The notes: generated by a model not told the origin, from the letters alone. 64,000 nt of DNA from Tunicatimonas sp964551335 (GCA_964551335.1 CAZKCO010000036.1:6373-70372); one strand, 5' to 3'; shown: positions 17,635 to 28,227, numbered from the stretch's first letter. Numbers and translations are program-made.

Positions 17635-18079
17635 AGAAATAAGCGGATACTTAAAATTGCAAATTCGCGGTGGACAAGCTAATCCCTCGCCTCCGGTCGG
17701 TCCAGCTCTGGGTAGTAAGGGATTAAACATCATGGAGTTTTGTAAGCAGTTTAATGCTCGTACCCAGGACAAACCAGGACAATTACTCCCGGTACTAGTT
17801 ACTATTTATACCGATAAGTCCTTCGATTTTGTCATTAAAACTCCCCCTGCAGCTGCTTTGCTCATGGAAGCAGCTAAATTAAAAAAGGGGTCATCGGAAC
17901 CTAATCGGTCTAAAGTAGGTAGTGTTACCTGGGATCAGGTAAAAGAGATTGCCGAAACCAAAATGCCCGACCTGAATGCTTTTAAAGTAGAGTCAGCCAT
18001 GAAAATGGTGGCCGGTACTGCGCGAAGTATGGGCCTTCGAGTAACTGGGGCGGCTCCGTGGGATAATAATTCAAATTAG
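17627..18079 (+). CDS. rplK: 50S ribosomal protein L11
   Basis: 150 residues. The N-terminal domain has GGQANPSPPVGPALG at about residues 14-28 and the RNA-binding C-terminal domain ends KMVAGTARSMGLRV. L11 forms the GTPase-associated centre with 23S rRNA. The start overlaps the nusG stop by eight bases. Confidence 0.98.
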   Translation: MAKEISGYLKLQIRGGQANPSPPVGPALGSKGLNIMEFCKQFNARTQDKPGQLLPVLVTIYTDKSFDFVIKTPPAAALLMEAAKLKKGSSEPNRSKVGSVTWDQVKEIAETKMPDLNAFKVESAMKMVAGTARSMGLRVTGAAPWDNNSN

Positions 18080-18087
18080 CAGAACTA

Positions 18088-18786
18088 ATGGCGAAGCTAG
18101 GAAAGAAACAACAAGAAGCACAAAAGAAATACGATCTTTCGGAGCCGTTCTCACTGGAAGAGGCTACCAGTATCGTTAAAGATATTACGACTACTAAGTT
18201 TGATGCTTCTGTAGATATTGATGTCAACTTAGGAGTTGATCCCCGCAAAGCCGATCAAATGGTGCGGGGTGTTGTAGCGTTACCTCACGGAACCGGTAAA
18301 GAAGTTAAAGTACTAGTGCTTTGTACTCCTGAGAAGGAGGAAGAAGCCAAAGAGGCTGGGGCTGACTATGTAGGACTGGATGAATACATCCAAAAGATAG
18401 AGGGTGGTTGGACTGATGTTGATGTAATTATCACTATGCCCACTGTGATGGCGAAGGTTGGCCGATTAGGCCGGGTACTTGGTCCTCGTGGTCTCATGCC
18501 GAACCCTAAAGCGGGTACTGTTACTATGGATATTGCTAAGGCAGTGCAGGATGTTAAAGCCGGTAAAATCGACTTTAAGGTAGATAAGTTTGGTATCATC
18601 CACGCAAGTATTGGAAAAGTATCCTTTGATCAAAAGAAGTTAGTGGATAACGCTACAGAAGTAATTCAAACTATCAATCGTTTGAAGCCTTCTTCGGCCA
18701 AAGGTACTTATTTTAAAAGCATCTCCTTGTCCAGTACAATGAGTAAAGGAGTGCGAGTAGATAAAAACACCGTTCCAGGTATATAA
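18088..18786 (+). CDS. rplA: 50S ribosomal protein L1
   Basis: 232 residues, normal length. The signature LGPRGLMPNPKAGTVT lies at about residues 130-145, with the N-terminal FDASVDIDVNLGVDPRKADQ segment. L1 builds the mobile stalk at the ribosomal E site and in many bacteria represses its own operon. rplJ follows after five bases. Confidence 0.98.
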   Translation: MAKLGKKQQEAQKKYDLSEPFSLEEATSIVKDITTTKFDASVDIDVNLGVDPRKADQMVRGVVALPHGTGKEVKVLVLCTPEKEEEAKEAGADYVGLDEYIQKIEGGWTDVDVIITMPTVMAKVGRLGRVLGPRGLMPNPKAGTVTMDIAKAVQDVKAGKIDFKVDKFGIIHASIGKVSFDQKKLVDNATEVIQTINRLKPSSAKGTYFKSISLSSTMSKGVRVDKNTVPGI

Positions 18787-18791
18787 AAGTT

Positions 18792-19328
18792 ATGACCAGA
18801 GAAGAAAAAGGAGCACTGATTGATAATTTAGCCGAGAAGCTGCGCAATACCAGCTACTTCTACGTTGCCGATACCGGTGGGCTATCAGTTAAGGAAATCA
18901 ATGACTTCCGGGCCATGTGTTTTCAACGAGGTATTGAGTATACCATCGTGAAGAACACTTTGATACGTAAGGCCCTGGAACAATTAGATACTGATTACGC
19001 GCCTTTCGATGATGCGTTAAAGGGAACTTCCGGAATAATGTTTTCACCTGAAGTCAGTAATGCACCAGCCAAAGTTATTAAGGAATATCGCAAAAAAAAC
19101 AGTGCGGCCGAGAAACCTGTAATGAAGGCAGCATCTATTGATACTGACTTGTTCGTTGGCGATGAGCATCTAGACATGCTTAGTTCCCTCAAGTCAAAAG
19201 ATGAACTAATTGGCGATGTGATTACGTTACTTCAATCTCCTGCCAAAACGGTTGTGGCTGCTTTACAGAGTGGACAGAACAAATTAGCAGGCATCGTGAA
19301 GACATTATCTGAACGAGAAGAGTCCTAA
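18792..19328 (+). CDS. rplJ: 50S ribosomal protein L10
   Basis: 178 residues. The N-terminal RNA-binding domain carries YTIVKNTLIRKAL (about residues 51-63). The C-terminal helix (TVVAALQSGQNKLAGIVKTL) is the anchor for L7/L12 dimers. Gene order rplK-rplA-rplJ-rplL is the standard one. Confidence 0.97.
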   Translation: MTREEKGALIDNLAEKLRNTSYFYVADTGGLSVKEINDFRAMCFQRGIEYTIVKNTLIRKALEQLDTDYAPFDDALKGTSGIMFSPEVSNAPAKVIKEYRKKNSAAEKPVMKAASIDTDLFVGDEHLDMLSSLKSKDELIGDVITLLQSPAKTVVAALQSGQNKLAGIVKTLSEREES

Positions 19329-19386
19329 AAAATCTATTGATTGTTTTAAAAAAAGAAATATTACTAATTATTAATTCCGAATAAAA

Positions 19387-19770
19387 ATGGCAGATCTGAA
19401 AGACTTCGCTGAGCAACTGGTTAACTTATCGGTGAAAGAAGTTAACGAATTGGCGAACATCCTGAAAGAAGAATATGGTATTGAGCCGGCTGCAGCGGCA
19501 GCTGTAGCAGTTGCTCCTGGTGCAGGTGGCGGCGAAGGCGGTGGTGGTGCCGAAGAGAAAACCGAGTTTGACGTAATTCTGAAAGCTCCCGGTGGATCTA
19601 AATTGGCCGTTGTGAAACTTGTTAAAGAACTTACTGGTTTAGGACTTAAAGAAGCTAAAGAATTAGTAGATAGCTCGCCTAAAGAAGTAAAACAAGGTGT
19701 TCCTAAGGACGAAGCTGAAAGTCTAAAGAAACAACTTGAAGAGGCTGGCGCAGAAGTAGAAATCAAGTAA
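19387..19770 (+). CDS. rplL: 50S ribosomal protein L7/L12
   Basis: 127 residues. The N-terminal dimerisation domain, an Ala/Gly-rich hinge (about residues 36-55, AAAAAVAVAPGAGGGEGGGG type) and the C-terminal factor-binding domain (LKEAKELVDSSPKEVKQG) are all present. It forms the flexible stalk that recruits elongation factors. It sits 58 bases after rplJ in an AT-rich gap. Confidence 0.98.
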   Translation: MADLKDFAEQLVNLSVKEVNELANILKEEYGIEPAAAAAVAVAPGAGGGEGGGGAEEKTEFDVILKAPGGSKLAVVKLVKELTGLGLKEAKELVDSSPKEVKQGVPKDEAESLKKQLEEAGAEVEIK

Positions 19771-19811
19771 ATAGAAATATACCACGACCATATTTCATTT
19801 TAAGATTAGTA

Positions 19812-19840
19812 GGCCTGGCAAAACAGTCAGGTCTTTTCCT
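19812..19840 (+). terminator. Attenuator-like hairpin between rplL and rpoB
   Basis: GGCCTG at 19812-19817 pairs with CAGGTC at 19828-19833 (one G-T pair), and a TTTTCCT stretch follows. The stem is short and rpoB has no obvious promoter of its own, so it more likely thins transcription than ends it. An attenuator at the same place is known in Escherichia coli. Confidence 0.4.
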
Positions 19841-19928
19841 GTTTGTATTTACCTTATTGGATGCTGGCTCCTTTCACCGGATGAGCTATCCTACTGATTA
19901 TTCCTATCACCAAAAAAATTGAAGTGTT

Positions 19929-22900
19929 TTGGCTAACGTAAAAAAAACCAATAACCGTACCAGCCTAACCGCAGGTATTCCTAACCGTATTAGCTTTGCT
20001 TCTATTGGAAAGGTACTTGATTATCCTGATTTTCTCAATGTTCAATTACAGTCTTTTCAGGATTTCCTGCAGATTGATACTCCGGCTGAACAACGAAAAA
20101 ACGAAGGATTATACAAAGTTTTTTCGGAAAACTTTCCGATTACCGATTCTCGGGAAAACTTTGTTTTGGAGTTTATTGACTATGTAATCGATCCTCCCAA
20201 GTATTCAGTTGACGAGTCTATTGACCGTGGACTTACCTACTCGGTGCCGCTCAAGGCTAAACTTCGCCTTTCTTGTAATGATGAAGATAATGAGGATTTT
20301 GAGACCATTGAGCAGGAGGTATTTCTGGGAAATATTCCCTATATGACTGTGAAGGGCTCTTTCATAATTAATGGAGCTGAACGGGTCATTGTATCTCAGT
20401 TACATCGCTCTCCGGGTGTCTTCTTCGCTCAGAGCAAACATACCAATGGCACCAAACTTTATTCTGCCCGGATTATTCCTTTCAAAGGCTCATGGATCGA
20501 GTTCGCTACTGACGTTAATAACGTGATGTACGCCTATATTGACCGGAAAAAGAAATTTCCGGTAACTACTTTGCTGCGGGCGATTGGCTGGGGGCTAGAC
20601 AAAGATATTTTGAATCTTTTCGGATTATCTGAGGAAATTGAAGCCAATGAAAAAAATCTAAAAAAACATATCGGCCGGAAGTTAGCAGCCCGGGTACTAC
20701 GTACTTGGACTGAAGACTTTGTGGATGAAGATACCGGTGAGGTAGTTTCTATCGATCGAAATGAAGTGTTGCTGGAGCGCGATTCTGTGCTTGAGGAGGA
20801 GGATATTGAAACAATACTAGATTCCGGAAACGATTCAATCATTCTGCATCGTGAGGATGTGAATGTTACCGATTATTCTATTATCTATAACACGCTACAA
20901 AAAGATCCTTCCAACTCTGAGAAGGAAGCGGTGGAGCAGATTTACCGTCAACTGCGCAACACTGAAGCGCCCGATGAGCAAACTGCCCGAGATATTATTC
21001 AAAGTCTGTTCTTTAGTGACAAACGTTACGATTTAGGAGAAGTTGGCCGTTACCGGATCAACAAGAAATTGGATCTGGAAATTGATTCTGATATTCGCGT
21101 ACTGACTAAGGAGGATATTATCAAGATCGTGAAGTACCTGATAGGTCTGATCAATTCTCGAGCAGTAGTTGACGATATTGACCACTTGAGTAACCGGCGA
21201 GTCCGTACAGTAGGTGAGCAGTTGTACAGCCAGTTCGGGGTAGGTTTGGCTCGGATGGCCCGTACGATTAAGGAGAGAATGAATGTTCGTGATAACGAGG
21301 ACTTTAAGCCCGTTGACTTGATCAATGCTCGAACGCTATCTTCGGTGATTAACTCGTTCTTTGGGACCAATCAACTTTCGCAGTTCATGGATCAGACCAA
21401 TCCACTGGCTGAGGTTACTCACAAACGTCGTATGTCTGCTTTGGGACCGGGTGGATTATCTCGGGAGCGAGCTGGTTTCGAGGTGCGGGACGTTCACTAT
21501 ACCCACTACGGCCGTTTGTGTACTATTGAAACCCCGGAAGGACCTAATATTGGGCTCATTTCTTCCCTCTGCGTTCACGCCAAAGTGAACACTATGGGCT
21601 TTATTGAAACACCCTACCGTAAAGTTGATAGTGGGATTGTAACCAAGGATGTGGTGTACCTGACTGCAGAAGAGGAAGATACACATAACATCGCTCAGGC
21701 AAACGCTCCTATTAAAGATAATGGAGAGTTTGTAAATGATACCATCAAGGCCCGTTATGAGGGTGACTTCCCCGTAGTTGGACCGGATGACCTGACTTAC
21801 ATGGACATCGCGCCTAACCAGATTGTATCGGTGGCAGCTTCGTTAATTCCTTTCTTGGAGCATGATGATGCTAACCGGGCATTGATGGGATCGAACATGC
21901 AGCGGCAGGCAGTACCTTTATTGAAACCTCAAGCGCCTATCGTTGGAACTGGATTAGAATCTAGGGTCGCTCAGGATTCTCGGTCATTAATTGTGGCTGA
22001 AGGTGATGGCGAAATTCACTACGTAGATTCTAATAAAATTACAGTTAAGTACGACCTTACAGATGATGAACGTCTGATCAACTTTGGTGATGATCTGAAG
22101 ACCTATAACTTGATCAAATTCCGCCGAACCAATCAGGATACTTGCGTTAACCTAAAGCCAATTGTGCTGAAGGGCCAGCGAGTAACTAAAGGAGAAGTTT
22201 TGTGCGAAGGATTTGCTACTGAAAATGGTGAGTTGGCCCTGGGCCGGAATCTACTCGTGGCATTTATGCCTTGGCAAGGATATAACTTTGAAGATGCTAT
22301 TGTTATCTCGGAAAAAGTAGTGCGGGATGACATCTTCACCTCAGTTCATATAGAAGAGTTCGAACTGGAAGTAAGAGACACTAAACGAGGTGAAGAAGAA
22401 CTTACTTCGGAAATACCGAATGTAAGCGAAGATGCAGTAAAAAATCTTGACGAAAACGGTATCATCCGAGTAGGTGCTGATGTCAAAGAAGGAGATATCC
22501 TTATTGGAAAAATCACTCCGAAAGGCGAAACCGATCCCACCCCTGAAGAAAAACTACTTCGCGCAATCTTCGGAGATAAAGCCGGTGATGTAAAAGATGC
22601 GTCGTTACGAGCTTCTCCTTCATTGCGCGGAACGGTGATTGATACCAAACTTTTCTCGCGCCCTAAAAAAGATAAAGATTTGAGAGCGAAGGCTCGCAAA
22701 GAAGTAGAAACCTTGAAGGCGCGCTTTAAGAACGACCTGTTGGCTGTGCGAGGAGAGATGATCGATAAAATGGTTTCTCTTCTGGATGGAAAAAGCTCTC
22801 AGGGAATAAAGCATAAGTTTGGTGACGAGATCATGGCAAAAGGCGTGAAATTCAATCGCCAGAATATTGAGAATAATTTGTTTCCGGACAAAAACATTTA

Positions 22901-23828
22901 CCGCGATGAGAGTTCGTACAGTGTTCCAGAAGAAGCCAATCTTATTGCTGATATTATCGTTGATAACTGGACTGATGACGGGCGCATCGATCGCCTGATT
23001 GGAGAGCTGGTTAAGAACTATAATAACCGTCGTAATGAGATCACCGCTCGTTTTAAGCGAGAGCGTTTCACGTTAGAAGTTGGTGATGAGTTACCGGCTG
23101 GTATCGTTCAGTTAGCCAAAGTTTACGTAGCGAAGAAGCGTAAGCTGAAAGTAGGGGATAAGATGGCTGGTCGTCACGGAAACAAAGGGGTAGTTGCCAA
23201 GATTGTACGGGAAGAGGATATGCCTTTCCAGTCTGACGGAACTCCGGTAGATATTGTATTGAATCCGCTAGGTGTACCATCTCGTATGAACATCGGCCAA
23301 ATTTACGAGACTGTTCTGGGCTGGGCCGGTCTTAAGCTTAATAAACGTTACGCTACTCCTATCTTCGATGGTGCCACCATGGAAGACGTAGAGAAAGAGC
23401 TGAAAGAAGCCAAGCTGCCCGATTATGGCCGTACATATCTGTACGATGGGTTAACGGGAGTGAGGTTTGACCAAAAGGTAACCGTAGGCGTGATTTACAT
23501 GCTTAAGCTTGGCCACTTGGTTGACGATAAGATGCACGCCCGCTCCATTGGACCTTATTCACTCATCACGCAGCAACCGCTAGGTGGTAAAGCGCAATTT
23601 GGTGGACAGCGATTCGGTGAGATGGAAGTATGGGCATTAGAAGCCTTTGGTGCGGCTAATGTCCTGCAGGAAATTCTTACCGTGAAGTCAGACGACGTAG
23701 TTGGCCGAGCCAAGGCTTACGAAGCTATTGTGAAGGGAGAGAATCTGCCTCGCCCGAACATACCGGAGTCTTTCAACGTACTGGTTCACGAATTACGTGG
23801 CCTGGCACTGGAAATTACACTAGACTAA
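19929..23828 (+). CDS. rpoB: DNA-directed RNA polymerase subunit beta
   Basis: 1299 residues. Conserved regions are plain: the fork-loop/rifampicin region with FFGTNQLSQFMDQTNPL and HKRRMSALGPGGLSRERAGF near residues 478-520, GDKMAGRHGNKGV near 1078-1090, and the C-terminal GGKAQFGGQRFGEMEVWALEA. Translation must start at the TTG at 19929, because an in-frame TGA lies at 19920-19922 and no ATG occurs nearby. The rifampicin-region residues look like the sensitive type. Transcription probably comes from the upstream ribosomal promoters. Confidence 0.98.
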   Translation: MANVKKTNNRTSLTAGIPNRISFASIGKVLDYPDFLNVQLQSFQDFLQIDTPAEQRKNEGLYKVFSENFPITDSRENFVLEFIDYVIDPPKYSVDESIDRGLTYSVPLKAKLRLSCNDEDNEDFETIEQEVFLGNIPYMTVKGSFIINGAERVIVSQLHRSPGVFFAQSKHTNGTKLYSARIIPFKGSWIEFATDVNNVMYAYIDRKKKFPVTTLLRAIGWGLDKDILNLFGLSEEIEANEKNLKKHIGRKLAARVLRTWTEDFVDEDTGEVVSIDRNEVLLERDSVLEEEDIETILDSGNDSIILHREDVNVTDYSIIYNTLQKDPSNSEKEAVEQIYRQLRNTEAPDEQTARDIIQSLFFSDKRYDLGEVGRYRINKKLDLEIDSDIRVLTKEDIIKIVKYLIGLINSRAVVDDIDHLSNRRVRTVGEQLYSQFGVGLARMARTIKERMNVRDNEDFKPVDLINARTLSSVINSFFGTNQLSQFMDQTNPLAEVTHKRRMSALGPGGLSRERAGFEVRDVHYTHYGRLCTIETPEGPNIGLISSLCVHAKVNTMGFIETPYRKVDSGIVTKDVVYLTAEEEDTHNIAQANAPIKDNGEFVNDTIKARYEGDFPVVGPDDLTYMDIAPNQIVSVAASLIPFLEHDDANRALMGSNMQRQAVPLLKPQAPIVGTGLESRVAQDSRSLIVAEGDGEIHYVDSNKITVKYDLTDDERLINFGDDLKTYNLIKFRRTNQDTCVNLKPIVLKGQRVTKGEVLCEGFATENGELALGRNLLVAFMPWQGYNFEDAIVISEKVVRDDIFTSVHIEEFELEVRDTKRGEEELTSEIPNVSEDAVKNLDENGIIRVGADVKEGDILIGKITPKGETDPTPEEKLLRAIFGDKAGDVKDASLRASPSLRGTVIDTKLFSRPKKDKDLRAKARKEVETLKARFKNDLLAVRGEMIDKMVSLLDGKSSQGIKHKFGDEIMAKGVKFNRQNIENNLFPDKNIYRDESSYSVPEEANLIADIIVDNWTDDGRIDRLIGELVKNYNNRRNEITARFKRERFTLEVGDELPAGIVQLAKVYVAKKRKLKVGDKMAGRHGNKGVVAKIVREEDMPFQSDGTPVDIVLNPLGVPSRMNIGQIYETVLGWAGLKLNKRYATPIFDGATMEDVEKELKEAKLPDYGRTYLYDGLTGVRFDQKVTVGVIYMLKLGHLVDDKMHARSIGPYSLITQQPLGGKAQFGGQRFGEMEVWALEAFGAANVLQEILTVKSDDVVGRAKAYEAIVKGENLPRPNIPESFNVLVHELRGLALEITLD

Positions 23829-23832
23829 AAAT

Positions 23833-23862
23833 AATGGGTGTCTACTTCGGTAGATACTCATT
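23833..23862 (+). other. UUCG-capped hairpin between rpoB and rpoC
   Basis: A 13-base stem (23833-23845 with 23850-23862, two G-T pairs) is closed by the loop TTCG at 23846-23849, a very stable RNA tetraloop. A TTTTCC stretch follows directly. It lies eight... bases after the rpoB stop and could stabilise, process or partly terminate the transcript. Confidence 0.6.
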
Positions 23863-23900
23863 TTCCATTATCCACTTTCAATTTTCAATTGATATAAAGT

Positions 23901-26900
23901 ATGGCATTCAAAAAAAACAAGAAGTTTACCAATGATTTTTCTAAGGTAACCATCAGTCTTGCTTCACCGGAGTCTATTTTAGAAAGCTCTCACGGTGAAG
24001 TTACGCAACCCGAGACCATCAATTACCGGACCTACAAACCCGAAATGGGGGGCTTGTTCTGCGAGCGCATTTTTGGGCCGGTAAAAGACTGGGAATGTCA
24101 TTGCGGAAAATATAAACGTATTCGCTATAAAGGCATTATTTGTGACCGTTGCGGAGTAGAAGTAACTGAGAAGAAAGTACGGCGGGAGCGAATGGGGCAT
24201 ATTGAATTGGTCGTTCCGGTTGCTCACATCTGGTACTTCCGGTCTTTGCCTAACAAAATCGGTTACCTTCTGGGGCTTTCTACCAAGAAACTGGACCAGA
24301 TTATTTACTACGAGCGTTACGTAGTTATCCAGGCGGGAGTGAAAGCTGAAGATGGCATCAGCTACCTTGATTACCTGACCGAAGACGAGTATTTAGACAT
24401 CATCGATAAGCTTCCAGCTGATAATCAGAAGCTAGACGATACTGATCCTAATAAGTTTATTGCCAAAATGGGGGCTGAAGCACTAGAAATGCTGCTGGCC
24501 CGTATTGAACTGGATGAACTTTCGTACAGCCTCCGTCATCAAGCAGCTACCGATACTTCTCAGCAGCGAAAAGCCGAGGCACTGAAGCGATTAAAGGTAG
24601 TAGAGTCTTTCCGAGATGCCCGGACCCGCATTGAAAACCGTCCCGAGTGGATGGTTATCAAAATGGTACCGGTTATTCCTCCTGAATTACGTCCGTTGGT
24701 ACCTCTAGATGGTGGTCGTTTCGCGACCTCTGATCTAAACGATCTTTACCGTAGGGTAATTATCCGAAACAATCGTCTGAAGCGATTGATCGATATTAAG
24801 GCACCCGAAGTGATTTTGCGAAATGAAAAGAGGATGCTGCAAGAAGCAGTAGATTCACTGTTTGATAACTCTCGAAAAGTAAACGCCGTACGTTCGGATG
24901 GAAATCGTGCCTTAAAATCCCTCAGCGATATGCTGAAAGGAAAGCAGGGACGTTTCCGTCAAAACTTACTCGGTAAGCGGGTTGACTACTCTGGTCGTTC
25001 GGTGATTGTCGTAGGTCCTGAGTTAAAAATGCATGAGTGCGGTCTGCCCAAAGACATGGCGGCCGAGCTGTTCAAACCGTTTATTATCCGTAAGCTGATA
25101 GAACGGGGTATTGTAAAAACAGTAAAATCAGCGAAGAAAATCGTAGATCGTAAAGATCCGGTTGTCTGGGATATATTAGAAAATGTATTGAAGGGGCATC
25201 CAGTATTATTGAACCGGGCTCCTACACTGCACCGTTTGGGTATCCAGGCATTTCAGCCCAAACTAATTGAAGGTAAAGCAATTCAATTGCACCCACTGGT
25301 TTGTACTGCCTTTAATGCTGACTTTGACGGTGACCAAATGGCTGTTCACGTACCATTAGGACACGAAGCAGTATTGGAAGCTTCTATGCTGATGCTTTCC
25401 AGCCACAACATTCTGAACCCCGCTAACGGAGCGCCTATTACTGTTCCTTCTCAGGACATGGTACTGGGATTATATTATGTGACCAAAGGACGCGAGAGTA
25501 GCGAGAAGGTGCCGGTTAAAGGGGAAGGACTTTCGTTCTACAGCCCTGAAGAAGTGATTATTGCCCTGAATGAAGGGCAGATTTCCAAGCACGCTTACAT
25601 TAAAGTTCGAACCAAGGTTCGTAACGAGCAGAACGAGCTAGTAGAACAGATGGTGGAGACAGTAGCTGGGAGGGTAATTTTCAATCAGTTGGTACCAGAA
25701 GAGGTAGGCTACGTTAACGAACTACTAACGAAGAAAAAGCTTCAGCAGATTATTGCGATGGTTTACAAAATCGCTGGTATCTCGCGTACAGCTAAGTTTC
25801 TTGATGATATCAAAGAACTTGGTTTCCAAATGGCTTACAAAGGTGGTCTCTCTATCGGTCTGGACGATATCATCGTTCCTAATGACAAGTTAGGATTGAT
25901 CAAAGAAGCGAAAGAGGAAGTAGACTCAGTGAGAAACAACTACTTCATGGGACTAATCACCGATAACGAGCGCTACAACCAAGTAATTGATGTTTGGACC
26001 CGAGTAAATTCTCGTCTAACCAACGCGTTGATGAAAAAAATGGAGGAGGACCAGCAAGGGTTCAACTCTATTTATATGATGATGCACTCCGGTGCTAGAG
26101 GTTCTAGAGAACAAATTCGCCAGTTAGGAGGTATGCGTGGACTGATGGCCAAGCCTCAGAAAAACCTCCAAGGTTCGGTTGGGGAGATCATCGAGAACCC
26201 CATTCTTTCTAACTTTAAAGAAGGACTGGATGTAATTGAGTACTTTATTTCTACGCACGGTGCTCGTAAAGGTCTGGCCGATACTGCTCTTAAAACAGCG
26301 GATGCTGGTTACCTTACCCGCCGATTGGTAGATGTCGCTCAAGACGTAGTAATTCGGGAGGAAGATTGTGGAACAGTTCGTGGGTTGCTAGTAGCCTCTT
26401 TGAAAGATAACGAAGAAGTAGTAGAGCCGCTATCCGAGCGAATTCTTGGCCGGGTAGCAGTACACGATGTTTTCGATCCTATTTCTGATGAACTAATCCT
26501 TGAATCAGGAGAAGAGATTACTGAAGAACTTGCGGCTCAAATTGATGAAAGCGGCATTGAAGAAATGGAAATTCGCTCCCCGCTTACCTGTGAAACCAAA
26601 AGCGGTATTTGCTCTAAGTGCTACGGTAGAAACCTATCTACTGGGTATATGGTACAACGAGGCGAAGCTGTTGGAGTTATTGCAGCACAGTCTATTGGTG
26701 AACCTGGTACTCAGTTAACCTTACGCACATTCCACGTTGGAGGTACTGCTTCAAACATTGCAGTTGAAGCAACCATTAAGGCAAAATTCGGTGGTAAAAT
26801 TGAGTTTGAAGAGCTTCGTTACCTGGAAACTACTGACGATGAAGGAGAGCCCAAAACCGTAGTTATGGGTCGTTCCGGTGAGATAAAAATTGTGGATGAG

Positions 26901-28226
26901 AAGTCTGGCAAGGTATACTCTACCAATAATGCTCCTTATGGTTCATTCTTACGAGTCAAAGAAGGCGATCGGGTAGAGAAGGGGGATGAACTATGCTATT
27001 GGGACCCGTATAATGCAGTAATACTTTCTGAGTTTGCAGGCGAAGTGGACTTTGAATATATCGAGCAAGGGGTCACATATAAGGAAGAGTACGATGAGCA
27101 AACCGGACACCGTGAAAAGGTTATCACTGAGACTAGAGATAAGACCAAGAATCCGGCGATCATGATCAAACCTTCTGGAGACGAGAATGAGCAGAAGTCG
27201 TACAATATTCCAGTTGGGGCTCACTTGGCCGTAGATAAAGGTGATCAAGTGCGAGCAGGTCAGGTAATTGCGAAGATTCCTCGGATGATGAGTAAATCAC
27301 GAGATATCACTGGTGGACTGCCACGAGTTACCGAATTATTTGAAGCTCGTAATCCGTCAAACCCGGCAGTTGTTAGTGAGATCAACGGCGCGGTAACCTA
27401 CGGAGGGATCAAGCGCGGTAATCGTGAAATCTTCATTGAGTCAAAAGACGGAATCAAGAAGCGCTATTTAGTACCGCTTTCTAAGCACATTCTCGTACAG
27501 GACAATGACTTTGTAAGAGCGGGTATGCCGCTGTCCGACGGAGCCATCACTCCTGCCGATATTTTAGCGATTAAAGGTCCTACTGCCGTTCAGGAATACT
27601 TGGTGAACGAAATCCAGGAAGTGTATCGCTTGCAGGGTGTGAAGATCAACGATAAGCACATAGAGGTGATTGTAAGCCAGATGATGCAAAAAGTTGAGAT
27701 TGATGATCCGGGTGATACTAGCTTCTTGCCTCGTCAGGTCGTTGATAAATTCTCTTTCCGAGAAGAAAACGATACGATGCTGGATAAGAAAGTTGTTGTA
27801 GAAGCCGGTGATTCTACCAACTTTAAGCAAGGAATGATTATTTCATCGCGACAGTTACGAGATGAGAATTCTATGCTAAAGCGTCAGGATAAAGGTGTAG
27901 TTCAGGTAAGAGATGCACAACCCGCAGTGGCTAAGCCTACACTGCAGGGAATTACCCAAGCTTCACTTGGTACCGAAAGCTTTATTTCAGCAGCATCTTT
28001 CCAGGAGACTACAAAAGTGCTCAGTGAAGCTTCAATCCGAGGCAAAGCTGATCAACTAAATGGACTGAAAGAAAATGTGATTGTTGGACATCTGATCCCT
28101 GCGGGTACCGGAATGCGAGCCTACAAGAACATCATTGTTGGTTCTAAGGAAGAGTACGAAGCCTTACGTTCCTCACGTGAAAACCGGATTGAGGAAAGCA
28201 AAAGCAGTACGTTAGAAACTAACTAA
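23901..28226 (+). CDS. rpoC: DNA-directed RNA polymerase subunit beta-prime
   Basis: 1441 residues. The catalytic NADFDGDQM motif, whose aspartates hold the active-site magnesium, is at residues 472-480. The N-terminal zinc ribbon has Cys66, Cys68, Cys81 and Cys84, and the second zinc site has Cys823, Cys897, Cys904 and Cys907. The bridge-helix and trigger-loop region follows (EAVGVIAAQSIGEPGTQLTLRTFH). It follows rpoB by 72 bases and precedes the DUF3467 gene by one base. Confidence 0.98.
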   Translation: MAFKKNKKFTNDFSKVTISLASPESILESSHGEVTQPETINYRTYKPEMGGLFCERIFGPVKDWECHCGKYKRIRYKGIICDRCGVEVTEKKVRRERMGHIELVVPVAHIWYFRSLPNKIGYLLGLSTKKLDQIIYYERYVVIQAGVKAEDGISYLDYLTEDEYLDIIDKLPADNQKLDDTDPNKFIAKMGAEALEMLLARIELDELSYSLRHQAATDTSQQRKAEALKRLKVVESFRDARTRIENRPEWMVIKMVPVIPPELRPLVPLDGGRFATSDLNDLYRRVIIRNNRLKRLIDIKAPEVILRNEKRMLQEAVDSLFDNSRKVNAVRSDGNRALKSLSDMLKGKQGRFRQNLLGKRVDYSGRSVIVVGPELKMHECGLPKDMAAELFKPFIIRKLIERGIVKTVKSAKKIVDRKDPVVWDILENVLKGHPVLLNRAPTLHRLGIQAFQPKLIEGKAIQLHPLVCTAFNADFDGDQMAVHVPLGHEAVLEASMLMLSSHNILNPANGAPITVPSQDMVLGLYYVTKGRESSEKVPVKGEGLSFYSPEEVIIALNEGQISKHAYIKVRTKVRNEQNELVEQMVETVAGRVIFNQLVPEEVGYVNELLTKKKLQQIIAMVYKIAGISRTAKFLDDIKELGFQMAYKGGLSIGLDDIIVPNDKLGLIKEAKEEVDSVRNNYFMGLITDNERYNQVIDVWTRVNSRLTNALMKKMEEDQQGFNSIYMMMHSGARGSREQIRQLGGMRGLMAKPQKNLQGSVGEIIENPILSNFKEGLDVIEYFISTHGARKGLADTALKTADAGYLTRRLVDVAQDVVIREEDCGTVRGLLVASLKDNEEVVEPLSERILGRVAVHDVFDPISDELILESGEEITEELAAQIDESGIEEMEIRSPLTCETKSGICSKCYGRNLSTGYMVQRGEAVGVIAAQSIGEPGTQLTLRTFHVGGTASNIAVEATIKAKFGGKIEFEELRYLETTDDEGEPKTVVMGRSGEIKIVDEKSGKVYSTNNAPYGSFLRVKEGDRVEKGDELCYWDPYNAVILSEFAGEVDFEYIEQGVTYKEEYDEQTGHREKVITETRDKTKNPAIMIKPSGDENEQKSYNIPVGAHLAVDKGDQVRAGQVIAKIPRMMSKSRDITGGLPRVTELFEARNPSNPAVVSEINGAVTYGGIKRGNREIFIESKDGIKKRYLVPLSKHILVQDNDFVRAGMPLSDGAITPADILAIKGPTAVQEYLVNEIQEVYRLQGVKINDKHIEVIVSQMMQKVEIDDPGDTSFLPRQVVDKFSFREENDTMLDKKVVVEAGDSTNFKQGMIISSRQLRDENSMLKRQDKGVVQVRDAQPAVAKPTLQGITQASLGTESFISAASFQETTKVLSEASIRGKADQLNGLKENVIVGHLIPAGTGMRAYKNIIVGSKEEYEALRSSRENRIEESKSSTLETN

Positions 28227-28227
28227 G

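Noticed and set aside
22346..22699. Antisense open frames within rpoB, rpoC and ribosomal genes
   Set aside because: Shadow frames, rich in Ser and Arg, opposite strongly conserved coding sequence; no independent signals.
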